Below, piece by piece: positions 11,201-17,355 of a stretch of 64,000 nt of DNA. Origin of the DNA: Salinimicrobium profundisediminis (GTDB taxonomy: Bacteria; Bacteroidota; Bacteroidia; Flavobacteriales; Flavobacteriaceae); contig NZ_JAPJDA010000012.1 in NCBI RefSeq assembly GCF_026241755.1, forward strand, positions 11,695-75,694, read 5' to 3'. The position numbers were made by a program, and so were the translations under genes. Position 1 is the stretch's first letter, and every line of letters starts with the position of its first letter. Below the pieces are notes generated by a model, which was given only the letters and a program-made list of their open reading frames with translations, made no database searches and was not told where the DNA came from.

Positions 11201-12915
11201 ATTGAGTAAGCCTCACCTGCACAATTTCCTGTAATTGCAGTAGGAGTTACAATATACTCAACTGTCCCCGCTGCCGAGGTGCTGGGGTTAGTTAGTGTCT
11301 GATTAAGGGTAGTTCCCGATCCTGCACTTGCACCAGAAATATTTCCTGTAATGGATCCTAAGGTCCAGGAAAAAGAACTCGGTGTAGATGCAATCAGTGC
11401 AATATTAGGACTTGCACCACTACAAACTGTTGCTGTATTTGCAGTAGTTACAGATGGTTCCGGATTTACTGTTACCGTAATCTTATAAGGTTCCCCTGCA
11501 CAACTTCCTGTAGTCGCTGTTGGTGTTACAATATATTCAACTGTTCCTGCTGCTGAGTTGCTGGGATTGGTTAGGGTCTGGTTTATTGTGGATCCCGATC
11601 CTGCACTTGCACCTGAAATATTTCCAGTATTGGATCCTAGGGTCCAGGAGAAAGTACTGGGTGTAGATGCAGTCAATGGAATATTAGGACTTGCACCACT
11701 ACATATTGTTGCAGAATTTGCTGTTGTTACAGATGGTTTTGGATTTACTGTTACTGTAATGGTATAAGCTTCCCCTGCACAACTTCCTGTAGTAGCGGTG
11801 GGTGTTACGATATATTGGACTGTCCCTGCTGTTGCGCTGCCTGGGTTATTAAGAACCTGATTAATTGTAGTTCCCGATCCTGCACTTGCACCCGTGATGC
11901 CTCCTGTGACGGTTCCTACAGTCCAGGAAAACGAACTGGGGGTAGAAGCTGTCAATGGGATATTGGGACTTGCACCACTGCATACGGTTGCAGTGTTTGC
12001 AGTAGTTACTAAAGATTTCGGATTAACTGTTACTGTGATTGTATATGATGCACCTGTACAACTTCCTGCATTAGCGGTTGGAGTTACGACATATTGAACT
12101 GTCCCGGGTGTACTGCCTGGGTTCGTGAGTGTTTGATTGATCGTTGATCCCGAACCAGCACTTGCCCCTGTTATTCCTCCTGTGATAGTACCTGCTATCC
12201 AGGAAAAGGAACTGGGTGTTGAGGCGCTTAAGGAGATATTCGGACTTGTTCCACTGCATACCTCGATTGAATTTGTGGTTGTTACCGACGGTTTTGGATT
12301 TACTGTTACCGTAATTGTGTAAGGGTTGCCTTCACAATTTCCTGTTGTAGCAGTAGGTGTGATGATATACTGAACCGTTCCTGCTGCTGCATTGCTGGGA
12401 TTGGTTAAAACTTGATTTATTGTAGATCCCGATCCTGCACTTGCACCTGTAATGCCTCCTGTAACGGTTCCTAATGTCCAGGAATACGAGCTGGGTGTAG
12501 AAGCAGTCAATGCGATATTGGGACTTGCACCACTGCATATTGTTGCTGTATTTGCAGTAGTTACTGTGGGAATTGGGTTCACAGTTACTGCAAGAGAATT
12601 ACTCGTCAAAGGTGTAGCTAAGCAATCGGCTGTAACAACCACTCTAACAGTATGTCCATCCTGAAGAGTATTACTGGTAAAAGTATTGGAAGAAGTTTTT
12701 GAGCCCTGGTTTAGACCGTTAACCTGCCACTGGTAAAGAATATTTGTTCCGGTTCCATCCAGGGCGGCGGTAAATTGCACAGATTCTCCTGCACATATAG
12801 TAGTTCCTGATGATGCAGTGATATTTACAGACGTAGGACATTGCCCCCACCCCAAAATCGAGGTAAGAATAAGAGCCCAAAAAGTGAAAACTTTAAAGAA
12901 TAGTTTTTTAACCAT
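2239..12915 (-). CDS. Giant secreted Ig/PKD-repeat protein with LamG-like domain and T9SS sorting domain
   Basis: This 3558-residue protein starts at ATG 12915; a GTG two codons upstream is also open. Residues 1-25 are a signal peptide ending at GWGQ. An Ig-like segment (about 30-115) is followed by six PKD-like repeats of ~93 residues (about 116-675; VTTANTATVCSG / ITVTVNPKPS). Mixed Ig-like modules come next, then six ~95-residue repeats (about 955-1530; QWYSNSTNSNTGGTAINGAT). Diverse domains follow, including a concanavalin/LamG-like domain near 2695-2830 (LDFDGEDDHILID, SFEAWIRP). The last ~75 residues (RIYLNNLTGQQV...FSAGVYILKL...KKVILE) match a type A T9SS sorting domain. It is probably a surface adhesin or matrix protein; its ligand is unknown. 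Confidence 0.9.
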   Translation of the reverse strand: MVKKLFFKVFTFWALILTSILGWGQCPTSVNITASSGTTICAGESVQFTAALDGTGTNILYQWQVNGLNQGSKTSSNTFTSNTLQDGHTVRVVVTADCLATPLTSNSLAVTVNPIPTVTTANTATICSGASPNIALTASTPSSYSWTLGTVTGGITGASAGSGSTINQVLTNPSNAAAGTVQYIITPTATTGNCEGNPYTITVTVNPKPSVTTTNSIEVCSGTSPNISLSASTPSSFSWIAGTITGGITGASAGSGSTINQTLTNPGSTPGTVQYVVTPTANAGSCTGASYTITVTVNPKSLVTTANTATVCSGASPNIPLTASTPSSFSWTVGTVTGGITGASAGSGTTINQVLNNPGSATAGTVQYIVTPTATTGSCAGEAYTITVTVNPKPSVTTANSATICSGASPNIPLTASTPSTFSWTLGSNTGNISGASAGSGSTINQTLTNPSNSAAGTVEYIVTPTATTGSCAGEPYKITVTVNPEPSVTTANTATVCSGASPNIALIASTPSSFSWTLGSITGNISGASAGSGTTLNQTLTNPSTSAAGTVEYIVTPTAITGNCAGEAYSIKVTVNPKPLVTTANKTTVCSGYGPNISLAASTASSFSWTVGTITGGITGAGAGNGTTINQPLSNPSSTTAGTVEYMVIPTATTGSCAGEPYTITVTVNPTLVPSVTISSTSNDICTTTASGSTPVTFTATPINPGTNPSYQWKNGTTNVGPNSPTFTANSLAAGSQISVVMTSNAICGSPVTTTSNVISMKGFTPPAAPVFSPAPTQGGPVNTTLLCPPNTGLVYTVASDPNVTSYNWTLPTGWTITAGAGTNSITINNSNLNAGIYNLIATARNACGSSSKTLPVTIEKAASVYAGADTSICMNGSYSITDSDYSGYINSGGQNAPTWTVSPAGSGSFSNIKAKNPTFSPSKDFTGSITLTLTSTKTTGNFNCAQLSDKMILTVNAPPAITTQLSTTPQVLCLNAAASPLSVTASGAGLTYQWYTNTTNSITGGTAINGATSATYTPLTTAQGTTYYYVVVSGTCTPPVTSNVSGPITVNAPPAITAQPSTSEQVVCLNGTATPLSVTATGAGLTYQWYSNTTNANTGGTAINGATSATYTPVATTAGIRYYYVIVSGTCTPPVASGVSGAVNVHTSPAITAQPSTTDQALCLNDTATELSVTATGEDLTYQWYNNSTNSNAGGTAISGANAATYTPVTSTPGTLYYYVIIGGSCTPEVTSNFSGAVTVNSSPNITAQPSTNEQILCVNDTATELSVTATGEDLTYQWYSNSTNSNTGGNAINGATAATFSPETSTPGTLYYYVIVGGACTPAVTSDISGEVTVNSPPTITTQPSTTEQTLCLNDTATELSVTTTGEELTYQWYSNSTNSNTGGNAINGATAATFLPETSTPGTLYYYTIVSGTCTPEVTSSVSGAVTVNSPPNITAQPSATEQILCLEDPAAELSITATGEDLTYQWYSNSTNLNTGGTAINGATAATFLPETSTPGTIYYYVIVGGACTPEVTSDVSGAVTVNEPVEIITDLDDSTPIEACAGFPVEFSIEATGTGLTYEWTKDGNPVGTNSPTLNIAQADASDAGFYTVLVKGTAPCSNVQSTKQVELRVNQTITITSQPEPTLPVCLGENAVEIGVVATGNIYDYVWRKNGIPIFDGSKYSGTTTANLIIKNLALEDSDIYDVIISSPEGSCSQIISNPATVTVYSPPEVEAGEDIEVCSTSTSIDIGTGTTAANYSSLAWTTNGAGQILNATDLNGATYAPVAADFGNTLIFTLTAKFEVGGVQVCEDAVDIRSLTIIPQPVITEFSYHPSDNSAVSTEFCETDIATYTPHIAGNNLTNGTGIFSVDNTALAIGPTTGDITPNGTSPGEFTITYTYTITSQEAGCTVAEKIFKVTIGEKPVADFTYGENPFCSDSENITPSFLNEGVAGTFSSSTEDLVFANAATGEIDVAASAPGTYEIINTVDYSTQGCAIVTHAASITINQKPNPNFSYSTTEFCSASEVEQTIAPILEDGAVTGSFTYTATPEGAILALDTTTGNIDIMNSDAGSYVITNTVNVDADGCDVVEGSFSINIEKKSDAWFEYSSTSFCISTKSASVVNGFETGGTFSSPTLGSRINATTGAITWTDTDNITGTHEITYIIEGKGVCEDVSSTVEINIDPLPVGGKLAFEDLVNTNNNGRIFMICQGATSGYLPITLSGHTGNILAWKYSINGASWITIPGEEGNFTGNVLSASTIQGLNLPETTVFRVEIGSGACSPNVFSQTAILSVIPTDITPSPVTVSESVVCLGDTVTLSSETGYTNTVPTVENGNFDNAGLKNKGWRFRLDGKDMNFETNANNTNQDFWSRATPHNFNTANYNTSPYSMSPMRWDSGIEDGNKGFALVSGAHNATMETNIFSIGSMDQAIVTFDQAYNLTPGATITVEISEDGGNTYQAVLFTMSGSASSGNYSSFGTGTPQSRPKNKMLLDLGNYLGKNNLRLKFAFDGARNGDLWAVDGIKLPEGPRNVTIEWNDYTDPQQVITIGTTNSVQYAPKQIGLNVFEVKTKLVFDSTGNACEVAENSETIEVFVFDKYTTSVSAEYGSCGNFEAQLSASVLNGKNEPVITYPTPDGYIGKWSIDAVGATLVDSNPNDNIAAENDPNALLHTTTTGTYNVSWILEPTEKDENGNLYENPETCAPQVNSVEVIIKGCIALDFDGEDDHILIDDPYNEVVSFEAWIRPKIAGGTIISGPNMHITTPGIVTPNSRWYHIAVSNGKLYIDGIEKTNLSLGNGNGSQTIIGADLINGQATNFFSGWIEEVRLWKKALTVEQIRFMMNQRLIANGTQMGEQIPMNVPGGLNYSDLAGYYRLISATPEPLPTSPVIFLPEDMPLDGLTPDRAATASPGRLVNMETNQENTAPLPYYSGKDGIWGTDDTWLRPEVWDPPHTGTIDWNIVKTSHHITSGNRNITVLGLLSESNVLDMEGANPTGWTSGGSGNRLFISHYLLLDGIIDLNGESQLIQPDGSIVDQTSGINREITGFLDRDQQGTASSYNYNYWSSPVSPRSLNADYSVGTVMMDGTTPTPAKINFGNAYNHADAGFTNPRKVSAYWLHKFHGTANNYFRWEHIGSTGALQVGEGYSMKGTSGSAAILDPQNYTFRGLPNNGTILMETMNATGTGENYLLGNPYPSAIDADEFILDNMRDVINGRNTSNVFNGTIYFWSHFANKTHYLEEYIGGYATYNLSGGVIAVAIDDRINATEDEGGRIPQQFIPVGQGFFVNTRLDPEIVNISNITIHGGQVTFRNNQRLFITENDAKKSVFHSQEKKEISGIEGTNTSKAEQQRIWLKFKSPKGYHRQILVTADPNATDNFDLGYDAPLIENNVEDMYWYFNNNEFVIQGVEDFNVERELQLGVKIKEQGVVKISIDRLGNIAEDQEIFLKDSITGTIHNLKNEPYTIEVEEGVFTDRFKLVFKDDETPVVEPEDPVVVDDGPFKVQYLNEDRIILIKNPELIKVNRIYLNNLTGQQVHVYYNIPLTIKEELPVERFSAGVYILKLHTAQGIITKKVILE
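8335..10045. repeat. Six ~285-bp Ig-like repeats within the giant adhesin
   Basis: Each unit encodes an ITAQPST-x-CLN start, a TYQWYSNSTN centre, a YYYVIVSGTCTP strand and a V(S)GAVTVN end, about 95 residues. Six copies are seen, with the greatest similarity among the inner ones. The family differs from the PKD-like array upstream in the protein. Confidence 0.9.
10895..12568. repeat. Six ~279-bp PKD-like repeats within the giant adhesin
   Basis: Each unit encodes VTTAN-x-CSG at its start and an ITVTVNP-like end, about 93 residues long. Six units are countable. Period length varies by a codon or two, unlike the rigid 273-bp array at the left edge. Confidence 0.9.
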
Positions 12916-13133
12916 ATTCACAGCATATTGGGGAAGGGGGAGTTAAGACCGAGGGATGACTTAACAGTCTAAGGTACTGCGAATTAACTTAAATTATCAG
13001 GGCTTTCGGCTAAAGGCCGCAAAAAACGTTCAGAGGTGAGGATTTAACTTATTCTATTTTAATTTAACTTTCTGTATGTAAGAATTTTATGATAAAAACC
13101 CTTGCCTTGGCAAAGGTTTAAAAGAGTCAAAAA

Positions 13134-13168
13134 AAAAGCCGCCAGGAAAACATTTTCCAGCGGCTTTT
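13134..13168 (-). terminator. Intrinsic terminator downstream of pruA
   Basis: An AAAAGCCGC arm and its GCGGCTTTT complement enclose an inner GGAAAA/TTTTCC pair with a 2-nt loop. The hairpin sits 20 nt past the pruA stop and has A/T runs on both sides, so it could act in both directions. The rest of 12922-13187 shows no gene and no convincing promoter. Confidence 0.8.
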
Positions 13169-13187
13169 AATAAAAAGGTTGTTTTTA

Positions 13188-14813
13188 CTATTCTCCCAGG
13201 AAGGGATATCTATAATCTGTAGGAGTAACAAATGTTTCCTTAATAGTTCGTGGAGAGATCCAGCGGTACAGGTTCAAAATAGATCCTGCCTTGTCATTGG
13301 TACCACTTCCTCTGGCTCCGCCAAACGGCTGCTGTCCAACAACTGCACCCGTGGGCTTATCGTTGATGTAGAAGTTTCCGGCTGCATTCTGTAAAGCTTT
13401 TGTGGCCTCGGCAGCGGCGTAACGATCCTGTGAAAGGATGGCTCCGGTTAAAGCGTATTCAGAATCATCAACAAGTTTCAGGGTTTCATTCCATTGATCA
13501 TCTTCGTAAACAAATACAGTTACCACAGGTCCAAATAGCTCTGTACACATCGTACTGTATTTTGGGTTCTCTGTAAGTATAACTGTAGGTTCTATGAACC
13601 AGCCCTTAGATTTATCGTAATTTCCACCAACTACTATTTCTGCATCACTGTCATTTTTTGCAGCATCAATGAATTTCGCCAGCTTGTCGAACGAAGCCTC
13701 ATGAATTACCGCAGTGATGAAATTGCTCATATCTTCGGGTGATCCCATCTTGAAAGACTTCACATCTTCTACAAGGTAATTTTTAACTTCTGCCCACATA
13801 CTTTTAGGGATGTAAACTCTTGATGCAGCACTACATTTTTGTCCCTGGAATTCAAATGCTCCTCTCGAAATAGCCGTTGCAACCTGCTTTGGTTTTGCAC
13901 TTGGGTGGGCGATAATGAAATCCTTACCCCCTGTTTCTCCCACAATACGTGGGTACGACCTGTAGTTGTGAATATTCTCACCAATCTGCTTCCAAAGGTT
14001 CTTAAATACCGTTGTACTTCCGGTGAAATGAAGTCCGGCAAAATCCCTGTTCTCAAGAATAGTGTCTGAGATCATTTTTGGATCTCCCATCACCATATTA
14101 ATTACCCCATCTGGCAATCCGGCTTCCTTAAATACTTCCATAATTACCTGGGCCGAATATACCTGCGAGTCGCTTGGTTTCCAAACTGCAACATTCCCCA
14201 TTAATGCAGGGGCCGAGGGTAAATTACCGGCAATAGCCGTAAAATTAAATGGAGTTACTGCATATACAAAACCTTCAAGAGGGCGGTATTCGAGCCTGTT
14301 CCATGCTTCCGAAGAAGATTCAGGTTGTTCCTCATAAATGCGTGTCATGTATTCTACATTGAAACGAAGGAAGTCTATCAATTCACAAGCTGAGTCAATT
14401 TCAGCCTGAAATATATTCTTAGACTGCCCAATCATGGTAGCAGCATTGATCTTATAACGGTAAGGACCGGCAATAAGTTCGGCGGCTTTCAGGAAAACAG
14501 CTGCACGTTGTTCCCATTCAAGATTTGCCCATTTTTCGCGGGCATCAAGCGCAGATTGTATCGCCTTTTCCACATGCTCTTTTGAAGCTTTATGATAGTC
14601 ACCAAGGTGATGCTGATGATCGTGCGGCGGATTCATAGGTGCTGTATCACCAGTTTTGATCTCTTCGCCACCAATATAAAGTGGTACCTCTACCTTGCTG
14701 TTGTACAATTCTTTATAAGCCTTTAAAACGGCTTCTCTTTCGGGTGTTCCCGGGGCATATGACTTTACGGGTTCATTTACTGCCTGCGGAACCTGGAATA
14801 CACCTTTTCCCAT
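13188..14813 (-). CDS. pruA: L-glutamate gamma-semialdehyde (1-pyrroline-5-carboxylate) dehydrogenase
   Basis: This enzyme oxidises glutamate-5-semialdehyde, formed from pyrroline-5-carboxylate, to glutamate with NAD+; it is the second step of proline catabolism in the cytoplasm. The 541-residue protein is an aldehyde dehydrogenase of the eukaryotic-type P5CDH family, with its usual length. Visible motifs are the NAD-site stretch VTPFNFTAIAGN, HFTGSTTVF, the general-base region VGETGGKDF and the catalytic cysteine in FQGQKCSAASR (near residue 324). The C-terminal QQPFGGARGSGTNDKAG is also typical. The start is an ATG at 14813 with an A/T-rich leader. It stands alone, with a terminator after it and the divergent NRDE gene upstream. 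No proline dehydrogenase gene is in the window. Confidence 0.95.
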   Translation of the reverse strand: MGKGVFQVPQAVNEPVKSYAPGTPEREAVLKAYKELYNSKVEVPLYIGGEEIKTGDTAPMNPPHDHQHHLGDYHKASKEHVEKAIQSALDAREKWANLEWEQRAAVFLKAAELIAGPYRYKINAATMIGQSKNIFQAEIDSACELIDFLRFNVEYMTRIYEEQPESSSEAWNRLEYRPLEGFVYAVTPFNFTAIAGNLPSAPALMGNVAVWKPSDSQVYSAQVIMEVFKEAGLPDGVINMVMGDPKMISDTILENRDFAGLHFTGSTTVFKNLWKQIGENIHNYRSYPRIVGETGGKDFIIAHPSAKPKQVATAISRGAFEFQGQKCSAASRVYIPKSMWAEVKNYLVEDVKSFKMGSPEDMSNFITAVIHEASFDKLAKFIDAAKNDSDAEIVVGGNYDKSKGWFIEPTVILTENPKYSTMCTELFGPVVTVFVYEDDQWNETLKLVDDSEYALTGAILSQDRYAAAEATKALQNAAGNFYINDKPTGAVVGQQPFGGARGSGTNDKAGSILNLYRWISPRTIKETFVTPTDYRYPFLGE

Positions 14814-14952
14814 ACTGTTGTAATTTTTTTTTTGATTTCTAAATGTATGGTCGTAAAGGTAAAAAAATTAAAATAGTTTTACTTACTCAATTTTTTACTG
14901 AACTTTACTCAAAATCAGCACCTAAAAGGTAAAAAATCTTAATTTTTTCATA

Positions 14953-15666
14953 ATGTGTACGGTTACTATCCTGCCTTTAAAAGGCCATAATTCGTTTGTT
15001 CTTACTTCCAGTCGTGATGAGGCTCCGGGGAGGCAAACACTACCGCCAAAAACTTACGAGGTTGCAGGCTCAAAAATGGCATTTCCGAAAGATGTTTTGG
15101 CCGGGGGCACCTGGCTGGGAGTGAGTGATCGCAAACGTGCTAATTGTCTGCTGAATGGTGCCTTTAAAAAGCATGAAAGAAAACTGCCTTACGGCAAAAG
15201 CAGGGGATTAGTGGTAAAAGATCTTCTGGCTGCTGAAGATTTTACTGAAGCTGCGGAAGAATATGAGCTTTTTGAAGTCGAACCTTTCACCATTGTAGCA
15301 GCCGACTGGCAAAAAGCGCTCTTTTTTGCTGAATTTGTTTGGGATGGCACTAAAAAACACTATAAAAAGTTACCCCTGAAGCCTCACATCTGGTCCTCAA
15401 GTCCGCTTTATTCTGAAGAAATGAAGCAGCTGCGGGAAGAGTGGTTTTTAGAACTTCAACTTCAGCAGCAAGAGAATATTAATCCCGAAGCATTACTCAA
15501 TTTCCACTTTTCAGCAGGGAAGGGAGATAAGGAACAGGGCGTGATCATGGACCGGGGTTTTGTAAAGACCGTGAGCGTTTCTCAGATTATTGTTTCCGAA
15601 GGGCAAAAAAGTTTTTTCTATAAAGATCTCGCCACAGATGAGGTTTCAAAAATGCCATTTTTATAA
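14953..15666 (+). CDS. NRDE (TANGO2-like) family protein
   Basis: This is a 237-residue cytoplasmic protein beginning MCTVTILPL, with the conserved cysteine at position 2. The family-defining motif appears as TSSRDEAPGR around residues 19-28. The following GGTWLGVSD and NCLLNG segments are also typical of NRDE proteins. The family is linked to eukaryotic TANGO2, whose biochemical role is unsettled; heme or lipid handling has been proposed. I do not assign a substrate. The gene is divergent from pruA with a ~140-bp gap. Its last codons (VSKMPFL, stop) lie inside and beside a copy of the AAAAATGNCATTTTT palindrome, so the protein's C-terminus may have been rewritten by that element. Confidence 0.85.
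   Translation: MCTVTILPLKGHNSFVLTSSRDEAPGRQTLPPKTYEVAGSKMAFPKDVLAGGTWLGVSDRKRANCLLNGAFKKHERKLPYGKSRGLVVKDLLAAEDFTEAAEEYELFEVEPFTIVAADWQKALFFAEFVWDGTKKHYKKLPLKPHIWSSSPLYSEEMKQLREEWFLELQLQQQENINPEALLNFHFSAGKGDKEQGVIMDRGFVKTVSVSQIIVSEGQKSFFYKDLATDEVSKMPFL
15648..15662. repeat. Palindrome copy AAAAATGNCATTTTT (exact)
   Basis: Exact copy with N = C. It encodes the last residues of the NRDE protein and ends 1 nt before its stop codon. Confidence 0.9.
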
Positions 15667-15833
15667 GGTAATTTAAGTATGTGATAATTTGATAATTTGA
15701 AAATTTGAAAATTCCCCAGATACCCGGGAAGTAAATGTTGCTCTAAGCCGAGGAACTGGTAACAGCTAGCAAATTAACTGCGAAAGATATTATGGGTTCT
15801 AAAACTTTGAATCTTGAACCTTAGATGAGGTTT

Positions 15834-15958
15834 CAAAAATGCCATTTCAGAGAGGTAAGGTGTGGAAATTCCAATAATACAAGCACCAAATTCCAACAAT
15901 ATTTCATTAGTCTGCTTTTTGGATGGGGAAAAGATGAGGTTTCAAAAATGCCATTTTT
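15834..15958. repeat. Direct repeat B, copy 1 (palindrome-bounded)
   Basis: It contains AGAGGTAAGGTGTGGAAATT, CCAATAATACAAGCACCAAA and a TCTGCTTTTTGGAT segment. Copy 2 at 16725-16850 aligns along its whole length with scattered substitutions. Both ends carry the AAAAATGNCATTTTT motif. Confidence 0.85.
15944..15958. repeat. Palindrome copy AAAAATGNCATTTTT (exact)
   Basis: Exact copy with N = C and the extra flanking C...G pair. It forms the right edge of direct repeat B copy 1. Confidence 0.9.
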
Positions 15959-16028
15959 GGCTACCTTTAAATAACTATGACTTATTTGCAAATTCTGCAG
16001 CCTTTGAATCAGTCTTAAAAGTTGAAAA

Positions 16029-16697
16029 ATGAGAAAAATTTTCATTATTGTTTTAGCCGGTATTTTATGGAGTTGCGATGGTGACCCTATAGAAGCAGGC
16101 GTGGTAACCACTATAGAGGGAAGGATCTATGACCGGCAGAATGAACTTCCCTTTGAAAACCTCAAGATCAAAGTCGCTGAGTACAAAACGCATCAAAAAA
16201 GCATCTACATGCATACCGAATTTATCCAATGGATCGATTCTACCTATACAGACCAAAATGGCGACTATCTCTTAGAATTTGAAACTTCAGGCCGGGGGGA
16301 CCTTTACCAATTTCACGTTGAAAGCAGGCCCAATATGTGGGATTACAACAATGGCACCTTTGACATCCCTTATATTGGGAAAAACTCGAACATAGACCTG
16401 GGTCTTTTACATCTTTTTCCCGTAAAACTGGTGATTGAAATGAATGACATCGGGCATCTTCCAGTAACAGTAAATCCGCGGTTTTATCAGGACGTGGAGG
16501 ATATCAATACCGGCAGCGGAACGGTTGAAAGGACCATATTTGCTGATAAGAACAGCGACAATACCGTTTATTTCAGCAGGAGACTCACCCCCAATGATTA
16601 TGAAGGCTACACCGCCGTCATTCCGGCAACTCACACTACGGAATTGGCAAACTATAATCTCACTCTCAATAACTCAGATTTCGTTAAAAGAGAATAA
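16029..16697 (+). CDS. Small lipoprotein with carboxypeptidase-regulatory-like domain
   Basis: The 222-residue product starts MRKIFIIVLAGILWSCDGD, a signal peptide with a lipobox and cysteine at residue 16. Residues about 27-95 (TIEGRIYDRQNELPFENLKIKV ... TDQNGDYLLEFET) look like a transthyretin-like or CarboxypepD_reg beta-sandwich. The rest has no family I recognise. It is likely anchored in the outer membrane. It is single, on the plus strand, and flanked on both sides by copies of a ~125-bp direct repeat, which is unusual for a chromosomal gene in this phylum. Function is unknown. Confidence 0.75.
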   Translation: MRKIFIIVLAGILWSCDGDPIEAGVVTTIEGRIYDRQNELPFENLKIKVAEYKTHQKSIYMHTEFIQWIDSTYTDQNGDYLLEFETSGRGDLYQFHVESRPNMWDYNNGTFDIPYIGKNSNIDLGLLHLFPVKLVIEMNDIGHLPVTVNPRFYQDVEDINTGSGTVERTIFADKNSDNTVYFSRRLTPNDYEGYTAVIPATHTTELANYNLTLNNSDFVKRE

Positions 16698-16724
16698 TGA
16701 ATAACTAACCAAAGAAATACCTTC

Positions 16725-16850
16725 CAAAAATGCCATTTTAGAGAGGTAAGGCGTGGAAATTCCAATAATATAAGCACCAAATTTCAATAATATTACAGTG
16801 GTCTGCTTTTTGGATTGAGGAAAAGATGAGGTTTCAAAAATGATATTTTT
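16725..16850. repeat. Direct repeat B, copy 2 (palindrome-bounded)
   Basis: This is the second copy of the 125-bp unit at 15834-15958, 891 bp downstream and in the same orientation. Its left palindrome (16726) ends CATTTTA and its right one (16836) is AAAAATGATATTTTT, a single-base decay. It is followed by a TAAGGTGATTT...GTGATAATTTGA block that matches the block after the NRDE stop, then a TTTGAACGTTAAACCTTGAA stretch up to apaG. Confidence 0.85.
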
Positions 16851-16967
16851 ATAAGGTGATTTGAGGATGTGATAATTTGAAGATTTGAAAAAGTTCCAGA
16901 TACGCTAAAATAATGTAACTCCGAACGGAGTCGACGTAACCACAAACTTTGAACGTTAAACCTTGAA

Positions 16968-17354
16968 CTAGTTTAGCGCAAAAGGGGCACTGAGTTTAAA
17001 AGAGGGGATGGTGACCCTGAATTTCCTGGTGGAAGTAAAATTGATCATGCTGTAAAAACCGCTCATAGATCCAAATGGTGAGGTGAGCAGACATCCGCTT
17101 TTGTAGGTGTGGGATTCTCCGGGTTTTAGAACCGGTTTCTTTCCTATCACTCCTTCACCTTCCACAATTTCTGTGCGGTTAAGCGCATCTTTTATCTTCC
17201 AGAACCTGGAACTGAGTTGCACAGAATCTTTGCTTTGATTCTCAATAGTGATTTGATAGCCAAAGGCGAAGTGGACTCTATAGTTTTTATAGAAAGTCCC
17301 TTCAAAATTTGTTTCTATAGAGATTTTTATGCCTCTGGTAATTTGTTGAATCAT
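16968..17354 (-). CDS. apaG: ApaG/DUF525 family protein
   Basis: The 128-residue protein (start ATG 17354; an in-frame TTG at 17369 would overlap the upstream gene) is a small Ig-fold protein of the ApaG family. Its length is close to the ~125 residues of the Escherichia coli homologue. Family features visible are FAFGYQITIENQS, LSSRFWKI, GEGVIGKKPVLKPGESHTYKSG and GSMSGFYSM. ApaG is linked to Co2+/Mg2+ handling in Salmonella by genetics, but its direct activity is not known. It starts 1 nt after the stop of the DUF3667 gene, so the two are probably translated from one message together with the T9SS plug-like gene. Confidence 0.9.
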   Translation of the reverse strand: MIQQITRGIKISIETNFEGTFYKNYRVHFAFGYQITIENQSKDSVQLSSRFWKIKDALNRTEIVEGEGVIGKKPVLKPGESHTYKSGCLLTSPFGSMSGFYSMINFTSTRKFRVTIPSFKLSAPFALN

Positions 17355-17355
17355 G

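Larger units (their letters stand above)
15667..16028. repeat. Repeat-rich intergenic region upstream of the small lipoprotein gene
   Basis: No gene is visible in these 362 bases. The region contains a low-complexity GATAATTTGA/AAATTTGAAA stretch (about 15680-15712), an ACTTTGAATCTTGAACCTT stretch (about 15803-15821), and a ~125-bp unit at 15834-15958 bounded by palindrome copies at 15835 (right arm decayed) and 15944 (exact). Similar blocks recur after the lipoprotein gene at 16725-16966 in a different order. Confidence 0.85.
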
